From contig CBDUBU010000038.1 of NCBI GenBank assembly GCA_965365465.1, positions 1-19,479 of the forward strand: a stretch of 19,479 nt of DNA, given 5' to 3'. The notes beneath the pieces were generated by a model. The model saw only the letters and a list, made by a program, of their open reading frames with translations, had not been told where the DNA came from and searched no databases. This stretch comes from CBDUBU01 sp965365465 (GTDB lineage Bacteria > Bacteroidota > Rhodothermia > Rhodothermales > DASSAV01). This document shows positions 14,972 to 19,479 of this stretch, piece by piece (within the stretch, counting starts at the first letter, position 1; every line of letters begins with the position of its first letter). A program made the position numbers and the translations under genes.

Positions 14972-15006
14972 GATGACCCTTCCCTGAACACGGAAACCCC
15001 TGCTCC

Positions 15007-15399
15007 ATGGATATTCAGGCTTTGCTAGACCAGGTGAAATACGACGAAAACGGACTGGTGGCTGCCATTGCCCAGGATGATCGTTCCAGTGACATCCTGA
15101 TGGTAGCCTACATGAATGAGATGACGCTTACCCAGACCCTGGAAACAGGCATCATGACCTACTGGAGCCGCTCGCGCAAGAAAGTATGGGTAAAAGGTGA
15201 AAGCAGCGGTCATACCCAGGAAGTGAAGGAAGTGCGGATCGACTGTGACGGAGATGCCTTGTTGTTCAAGGTGGTTCAGCGCGGAGAGGCCGCTTGCCAC
15301 ACCGGTCACCACTCCTGCTTCTATCGCAAGTTCGAAGATGGCCGCCTCATCGAGACAGATGCTCCCCTGTTTGACCCGGCGCAGGTATACGGAAAATGA
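15007..15399 (+). CDS. hisI: Phosphoribosyl-AMP cyclohydrolase
   Basis: HisI opens the adenine ring of phosphoribosyl-AMP, the third step of histidine biosynthesis, in the cytoplasm. The protein has 130 residues, so it is the stand-alone form without the HisE pyrophosphohydrolase domain. The family motifs are present: AYMNEMTLTQTLETG, YWSRSRKKVWVKGESSG (52-68), the Mg-binding DCDGD (Asp79, Asp81, Asp83) and zinc cysteines Cys80, Cys97 and Cys104 (in RIDCDGD and CHTGHHSCFYR). No other his gene is in the window, so the pathway is scattered in this genome or the gene is separated from its operon. The ATG at 15007 gives the expected N-terminus; only a weak GGAAA lies upstream. Its stop overlaps the tspO start by four bases (ATGA), so the two are translationally coupled. 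Confidence 0.97.
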   Translation: MDIQALLDQVKYDENGLVAAIAQDDRSSDILMVAYMNEMTLTQTLETGIMTYWSRSRKKVWVKGESSGHTQEVKEVRIDCDGDALLFKVVQRGEAACHTGHHSCFYRKFEDGRLIETDAPLFDPAQVYGK

Positions 15400-15890
15400 A
15401 CGGCTCTGCAAGAAGTAAACTAACTACCCTGTGGCAGGCAGCGTTGTTTATTCTGATATGCCAGGCAGCAGGACTGGTCGGCGTTCTTGCCACCCCTACC
15501 GGGAACTCGGCGTGGCTGCAACAACTCAACAAACCGGTCTTCTACCCGCCGGCATGGATCTTCGGGCCGGTCTGGACTGCCCTCTACACGCTGATGGGCA
15601 TCTCTGCTTACGTTATATGGCGAAAGGGCTGGCAACGCTACGCCGTCAAGTCGGCGCTGCGCCTGTTCTTTCTCCAACTCATTCTGAATGCTTCCTGGAC
15701 CCTCGTATTCTTTGGCAGGGAGTCGATAGCGGGTGGCGTTGCCGTCATCCTGCTGCTGTGGCTTGCCCTTGTTTTTACGATTCGCGCCTTCGCCCGACTT
15801 TCGCGCACAGCAGCCTGGCTCCTGGCCCCGTATCTGCTTTGGGTCACCTTCGCCGCTGCCCTGAACATTTCGATCTGGTTCCTGAACTGA
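15396..15890 (+). CDS. tspO: TspO/MBR-family tryptophan-rich sensory protein
   Basis: A 164-residue membrane protein of the TspO/MBR (peripheral benzodiazepine receptor) family, with five membrane helices at roughly 13-33, 50-75, 88-106, 110-130 and 138-162. Typical motifs are NKPVFYPPAWIFGPVWTALY (45-64), LILNASWTLVFFG (95-107) and LLAPYLLWVTFAAALN (142-157). The family binds porphyrins and cholesterol-like ligands and, in bacteria, has been linked to tetrapyrrole handling and to stress or oxygen responses. In this organism the function is inferred. The ATG overlaps the hisI stop (ATGA); an overlap of a histidine gene with tspO has no obvious metabolic logic. A terminator follows nine bases after the stop. 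Confidence 0.94.
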   Translation: MNGSARSKLTTLWQAALFILICQAAGLVGVLATPTGNSAWLQQLNKPVFYPPAWIFGPVWTALYTLMGISAYVIWRKGWQRYAVKSALRLFFLQLILNASWTLVFFGRESIAGGVAVILLLWLALVFTIRAFARLSRTAAWLLAPYLLWVTFAAALNISIWFLN

Positions 15891-15898
15891 GCAGGCAG

Positions 15899-15920
15899 CA
15901 GTCCAGAGTCGGACTGTTTT
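15899..15920 (+). terminator. Rho-independent terminator of hisI-tspO
   Basis: CAGTCC (15899-15904) pairs perfectly with GGACTG (15911-15916) around a 6-base loop and is followed by T4 and C3. It starts nine bases after the tspO stop and lies in the short gap between convergent tspO and nosY. On the minus strand no T tract follows, so it would not obviously end nosY transcription. Confidence 0.7.
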
Positions 15921-15933
15921 CCCGGCATCGGGT

Positions 15934-16725
15934 TCAAAAGTCCTTATGTCTGAAATACCGCAGACCTAGCTGGAAGGGAATGGCTACCCAGACCAGCAAC
16001 GCGCTCCCCGATAAAACGATGCCGAGCGAACTGCCGAAAAACCGCTCGAAAACCGCTCCGGTATATCCCATCAACGCGGCGATATCGAAGTTCAGCAACA
16101 GCAAGACGCGCCCCAGATCAACCGGGTTAAGAAGGGTCAGGCCAATGATAGGCTTTTCCAGGGGATAGTCCGCAAAGGCATTGACAACCAGAAGCAGGAA
16201 CCCGTCATACATTACGCTGAAAAGCAACCACACAAGCAGCGCCATTCCAAGCCCTTTCACCTTCTCCTCAAACTTCACGGCGATAACAAAGGCCAGCGCA
16301 ACAAAAACCAGGGTGAGTACTGATCCAGTCAGCAGAAGCACAGCGAACGTTCGGTAGTGACCGGGTTCATCGACTCCGTGAAAGAGAAAGGGGATCGAAA
16401 TGCCCATGATGAAACCGGCTGCCAGCGGAAGCGACAGCCCGGCATACAGACCTCCGAAAAGACTCTTCCTCTGCACCGGCTGTGTCAGCAGCAACTCCGT
16501 AAACTCCCTGGCATTGTAGAGGTACATCGTGCCAAATACGATGCTCACCAAGGGAATCAGGATCAAAACAACGTTGGTAAGACTGAGCAAGGCGCGGGCG
16601 CTGCCTCCGCCAAACCGGAACAAAGCTTCGGTTACGATCAGGAAAAAAATCGTGTACGCAACCACCCACCGGCTGCGGATCACATCGCTTACTTCATACT
16701 TGATGACTTTGGCAACAGCGTTCAT
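15934..16725 (-). CDS. nosY: NosY-like ABC transporter permease
   Basis: A 263-residue integral membrane protein with about six helices (for example VAYTIFFLIVTEALF, VVLILIPLVSIVFGTMYLY and LLVWLLFSVMYDGFLLLVV), the usual size and layout of NosY, the membrane part of the NosDFY complex. That complex couples ATP use to shape changes that help deliver copper to nitrous oxide reductase. Conserved ABC-2-type features include the segment ELLLTQPVQRKSLFGG near residues 76-91, in which a short helix contacts the ATPase. The start overlaps the nosF stop by four bases. It is the last gene of the cluster; tspO converges from the other side. Named from context together with nosF and nosD; sequence alone would give only ABC-2 permease. 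Confidence 0.88.
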   Translation of the reverse strand: MNAVAKVIKYEVSDVIRSRWVVAYTIFFLIVTEALFRFGGGSARALLSLTNVVLILIPLVSIVFGTMYLYNAREFTELLLTQPVQRKSLFGGLYAGLSLPLAAGFIMGISIPFLFHGVDEPGHYRTFAVLLLTGSVLTLVFVALAFVIAVKFEEKVKGLGMALLVWLLFSVMYDGFLLLVVNAFADYPLEKPIIGLTLLNPVDLGRVLLLLNFDIAALMGYTGAVFERFFGSSLGIVLSGSALLVWVAIPFQLGLRYFRHKDF

Positions 16726-17447
16726 GCGGCAACCCCCAGCCAGTTCTTTCCTTTCATCATAAACGCGATAGCACGTTCAAGCCTGTTCTGACCCGTGCGC
16801 TCCATGATCTCGCTTACTTCCCCATCAAACCGGACCTGCCCATCCAGCAGAAAGGCTACATGGTCTGCCAGTTCCTCTATTTCGCTCATGATGTGCGATG
16901 TCAGGATAGCCGTCTTTCCCTGCTCGCGCTCTTGCAGAATCTTGTCCTTCAAGGTGCTGCTCGCCACCGGATCTAGCCCGGCAGTCGGCTCGTCCAGGAT
17001 CAGCAGATCCGGACGGAACAGAAAAGCGATGACCGCACTCACTTTCTGCCGTGTACCGCCGGAAAGCGTGCGCAGCGGCTTGTCCATGTGCTCCTCCAGT
17101 TGGAATGCTTCCAGCAGTTCATGGTCCATGTTTTCCGGACGGTCTCGCAGGTCTTGCAACATAGCCATTACCTCGCGAGCCGTCAGGTTCTCCGGAAAAC
17201 GGGCTGCCTGCGGCATATAGCCTATCCGGTTGCGATAGCTGCCGTCAAGGCCCAGTTGGATTCCGTCCATCAGAATTCGGCCTTCGTCCGGTCGGGTCAG
17301 TCCAAGAATACTCTTGATAAGAGTCGTCTTTCCCGATCCATTGGGTCCTACGATAGCCGTTACCTTACCGCGTTCTACGTGCAAATTGAGTCCTTTCAGC
17401 ACATGCAGCTTACCGAAGTGCTTTTGCAGGCCGGTAATGTCAATCAT
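16722..17447 (-). CDS. nosF: NosF-like ABC transporter ATPase
   Basis: A 241-residue ABC ATPase, the motor of the NosDFY complex of nitrous oxide reductase maturation. Walker A is GPNGSGKTT (34-42), the Q-loop is in RIGYMPQAARF (74-84), the signature is LSGGTRQK (128-135), Walker B is LLILDEP (148-154) followed by TAGLDP, and the H-loop is ILTSHIMSEIEEL. All catalytic residues are intact. The ATG at 17447 overlaps the nosD stop and the stop overlaps the nosY start (four bases each), so the three are translated from one transcript. Many ABC ATPases look alike; the name rests on its place between nosD and nosY. Confidence 0.93.
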   Translation of the reverse strand: MIDITGLQKHFGKLHVLKGLNLHVERGKVTAIVGPNGSGKTTLIKSILGLTRPDEGRILMDGIQLGLDGSYRNRIGYMPQAARFPENLTAREVMAMLQDLRDRPENMDHELLEAFQLEEHMDKPLRTLSGGTRQKVSAVIAFLFRPDLLILDEPTAGLDPVASSTLKDKILQEREQGKTAILTSHIMSEIEELADHVAFLLDGQVRFDGEVSEIMERTGQNRLERAIAFMMKGKNWLGVAA

Positions 17448-18700
17448 AAGATTTTCCGCATTACAGGTTTTTCGTCTACCAGTGTTTCGGGCGTCAGGGC
17501 GGGAATAACCCGTTCGGCGGCATCGAGCAGGTCTACGAGAAAGCTTCGCATCAACGCAAGCGCCGGTTCGTTCTGCTCCACCATCAGGGAAAACAGCCGC
17601 ACTGGTCTGAAGGGAACGTCGCCATAACCATCCCGGTCCAGATCATAGCCCTTATAGTTGTCCCAGTAGTTCTCGCTGAACGTGCTGTAGTTCTGCCGAC
17701 TGTTGGTGGCTACATCGAAGGAGTTAGCGACAAAGTTGTTCTCCGTGAAGAGGTTTTCCAGAGAGTTCGCCATAAGCTTGATAGCCCATCCGTTTTCAGA
17801 GAAATTATTCCCGGAAACCACCAGGCGGCTCGAACCCTCCACGTAAAGCCCAATCGTATTCTGCAGAAACGTGTTTCCGATGATCCGGCTGTCGGTGATG
17901 TCTTTGAGCAATAACCCGTAAGCCGCGCTGCCCCAGTTGTGCTCGAAGCGGTTCGCTTCCATCTCTACGTTCTTCGTATACATGACCGCGACGCCGGCAT
18001 CGTTGTCCCTCAGCACGTTCTCGCGGTACTTGCACCGGTCAGAAAACATGAAGTGCAAACCGTACCGCATGTTGCCTTCGCTCCGGTTTTTCGTCACTTC
18101 GCTGTCCTCAACGAACTCCAGGTAGATGCCGTCACGGTGTCCGTAGACCTTGTTGTTTTCTATCGTGATGTCTTTGCTATACCACAGATGAATGCCGTTG
18201 CCCGAGAGCGATTCCGTCTCTTTTGCTCCACGAATCTCATTTCCCGCCACACGACATTCGGATGCCTTCGCCAGATAGATGCCGAAAAAGGTATCCTCAA
18301 ACTGGTTATCTTCGATAGTGCAATGGCTGGCTTCCTCTACCTTCAGACCCGAACGATCTTCTACGAAGCTGGTCGCCACATTCCGGAATACAAATCCCCG
18401 CACGGTTACGCTGTCAGCTTGAATCGTCATGATCTGATGCTCGCCCCCTCCGTCGATCACCGGCCACCCTTCGCCCATGATCTCTAGCGGTTTGTCGATC
18501 ACAAGACCTGATTCGCGGTATAGCCCCGCACGGACTACGATCTGATCTCCAGCCGATGCCTGGCTGATCGCTTCCCCGACTGTCCGAACCGGACCCTCCG
18601 GCGCAACCACAATCTGACGCGCCTCCGCGCCCTGTCCTACCAGAGAAGTCATCAGCAAGACCAGACACACTATTATCGTTCTATGCGCCTCTGTTGCCAT
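17444..18700 (-). CDS. nosD: NosD-like copper-site maturation protein
   Basis: A 418-residue secreted protein of the NosD family: a right-handed beta-helix (CASH/parallel beta-helix repeats at about 65-370, with many N-x-x and GNxF/ENxxF turns) that sits on the outer face of NosFY and receives copper from NosL for the NosZ copper sites. The signal peptide is MATEAHRTIIVCLVLLMTSL, then QGAEARQ near residue 28. The opening of the mature domain (IVVAPEGPVRTVGEAISQASAGD) is typical of NosD. The ATG at 18700 was chosen for its signal peptide; an in-frame ATG at 18754 would add 18 residues and spoil it. It starts 59 bases after nosL. Length is close to the family norm. Confidence 0.93.
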   Translation of the reverse strand: MATEAHRTIIVCLVLLMTSLVGQGAEARQIVVAPEGPVRTVGEAISQASAGDQIVVRAGLYRESGLVIDKPLEIMGEGWPVIDGGGEHQIMTIQADSVTVRGFVFRNVATSFVEDRSGLKVEEASHCTIEDNQFEDTFFGIYLAKASECRVAGNEIRGAKETESLSGNGIHLWYSKDITIENNKVYGHRDGIYLEFVEDSEVTKNRSEGNMRYGLHFMFSDRCKYRENVLRDNDAGVAVMYTKNVEMEANRFEHNWGSAAYGLLLKDITDSRIIGNTFLQNTIGLYVEGSSRLVVSGNNFSENGWAIKLMANSLENLFTENNFVANSFDVATNSRQNYSTFSENYWDNYKGYDLDRDGYGDVPFRPVRLFSLMVEQNEPALALMRSFLVDLLDAAERVIPALTPETLVDEKPVMRKIL

Positions 18701-18759
18701 AGGTATCTCTTGCTGAACTTTGGGACGCATACTCGCCAATGACGCCACTCGCATCGGGA

Positions 18760-19251
18760 TCAGTTCGTGTCAAGGGGTATCCCGGCAGGCTGTACATGCT
18801 CGCTCCGCACGCTGTCCAGAACCTGATTCCAGTTGAGAATCCTCCCTGGATAGGCATCCAGTACGGCATCCTGATCGGCCTCGTTGCCGAAGGCCGTAAG
18901 GTTCATTCCCATTGGGCTGCGAAGATTCTCGCTCTGTAAGTAAAACGCCTGTGAAGCAGGAATCAAAAGCGGAGGGTTCTTGAAGTCCGTCACCCACACG
19001 GAATGAATATCTTCCGGATTCACCTGACCCTCTACGAGATAGGAAGCAAGGCACTCGACCGCATCGAACTTGTGAACCTTGCCCTTTTTTGTTACCAGTT
19101 CCGCCCCGTACCGCTCGTCGCTGATCGTCATCAAACAATGGGCGCAGTTGTCCTGTCCGAATGCGATGGGTTGCGGCTCAGGCGAACACCCGGCCAGCAA
19201 TAGCAGGAGCGCAACCATACCGAGGATTTCATTTCCGCTTTTCCCTGTCAT
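18760..19251 (-). CDS. nosL: NosL copper-binding lipoprotein
   Basis: A 163-residue lipoprotein: signal peptide with lipobox LLAGC (Cys22), then the NosL core with CAHCLM (Cys36, Cys39, Met41), a copper-binding region that passes Cu(I) to the NosDFY-NosZ assembly line. The core also has the segment KFDAVECLASYL (61-72) and SPMGMNLTAFGNEADQDA (112-129), all characteristic. The ATG at 19251 gives the clean lipoprotein signal; upstream in-frame codons belong to the previous gene's region. The previous gene ends two bases before it, so they are translationally coupled. Nothing is missing. Confidence 0.95.
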   Translation of the reverse strand: MTGKSGNEILGMVALLLLLAGCSPEPQPIAFGQDNCAHCLMTISDERYGAELVTKKGKVHKFDAVECLASYLVEGQVNPEDIHSVWVTDFKNPPLLIPASQAFYLQSENLRSPMGMNLTAFGNEADQDAVLDAYPGRILNWNQVLDSVRSEHVQPAGIPLDTN

Positions 19252-19253
19252 CT

Positions 19254-19479
19254 TTATTGCCCGACCACGTTCCGCACTCTTTTGACAGCTATTTCCCAGT
19301 ACAGCGCCACACATCCCAGCAAGAGCGACGCAATAGCCGTCCACCCTCCCAGGCCGGGCCATGAAACGGCGGTGATGTTGAGCATCTTCTTAGAGCCTAT
19401 CAGAGGCGGCTGGTAGGTCATGCCCGGCACTTTGATGATGGCGCGGTACTTGCCGTCAATTCGGGCGGTTCGCAACGAA
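19254..19479 (-). CDS. Unidentified nos-linked membrane protein, C-terminal part (cut by right edge)
   Basis: About 75 codons end at a TAA (19254-19256) two bases before the nosL ATG, so this is co-transcribed with and probably tied to the nos genes. The visible part has a soluble stretch (about 40 residues, including YRAIIKVPGMTYQPPLIG) and one membrane helix (GWTAIASLLLGCVALYWEIAV), then a short basic tail (KRVRNVVGQ) predicted to lie in the cytoplasm. I do not recognise the family. A TTG at 19475 could be a start, but the frame stays open to the window edge, so it is more likely the end of a longer protein. In clade II nos clusters membrane proteins such as NosB often sit between nosZ and nosL; whether this is one cannot be told from here. 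Confidence 0.7.
   Translation of the reverse strand, partial: SLRTARIDGKYRAIIKVPGMTYQPPLIGSKKMLNITAVSWPGLGGWTAIASLLLGCVALYWEIAVKRVRNVVGQ

Noticed and set aside
14930..15028. 32-codon frame in the hisI leader as a His leader peptide
   Set aside because: It has adjacent Trp and Phe codons but only one His codon, no clear ribosome-binding site, and it overlaps the hisI start.

Overview
The window (19,479 bases, moderately GC-rich) looks like chromosome from a member of the Bacteroidota, most likely the Rhodothermia/Balneolia side of the phylum. Three things point there. First, a large lipoprotein starts like the SprE/PorW lipoproteins of the type IX secretion system. Second, several intergenic regions carry matches to the Bacteroidota promoter consensus (TTG, about 20 bases, TAnnTTTG), two of them identical in the -7 element and spacing. 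Third, the nos cluster has the nosL-nosD-nosF-nosY arrangement without a visible nosR. The assignment is an inference; no rRNA gene is present. I see no phage, plasmid, IS element, CRISPR array, tRNA or rRNA.

Almost everything is on the minus strand, so transcription runs from high to low coordinates. Positions 1-1458 hold the str operon (rpsL, rpsG, then the start of fusA, which leaves the left edge). A 527-base non-coding gap (1459-1985) holds the str promoter, a strong ftsH terminator and overlapping inverted repeats. Next are ftsH (1986-4106), a 1152-residue TPR lipoprotein with a C-terminal SPOR domain (4248-7706) and pyruvate kinase (7874-9301). An orphan NarL-type response regulator is followed at once by an alpha/beta hydrolase (9471-10997).

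Positions 11161-14723 are a co-directional run: a SleB-type cell-wall hydrolase, yidD, moaB, a GNAT acetyltransferase and an M50 site-2 protease with CBS domains. It mixes envelope and metabolic functions and may be one or more operons. A small plus-strand island follows: hisI and tspO overlap by four bases, preceded by a promoter and a terminator-like hairpin and closed by a second terminator.

Positions 15934-19479 are the 3' part of a nitrous oxide reductase maturation operon: an unidentified membrane protein (cut by the right edge), nosL, nosD, nosF and nosY. Together they would supply copper to, and assemble, the Cu sites of NosZ, which should be encoded beyond the right edge.

Most of the window is conserved housekeeping sequence. 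No new defence or mobile system is evident. The points most worth following are the SPOR-tailed SprE/PorW-like lipoprotein, the hairpin in the hisI leader, the palindrome upstream of the pyk promoter, the competing hairpins downstream of ftsH, and the unidentified nos-linked membrane protein.
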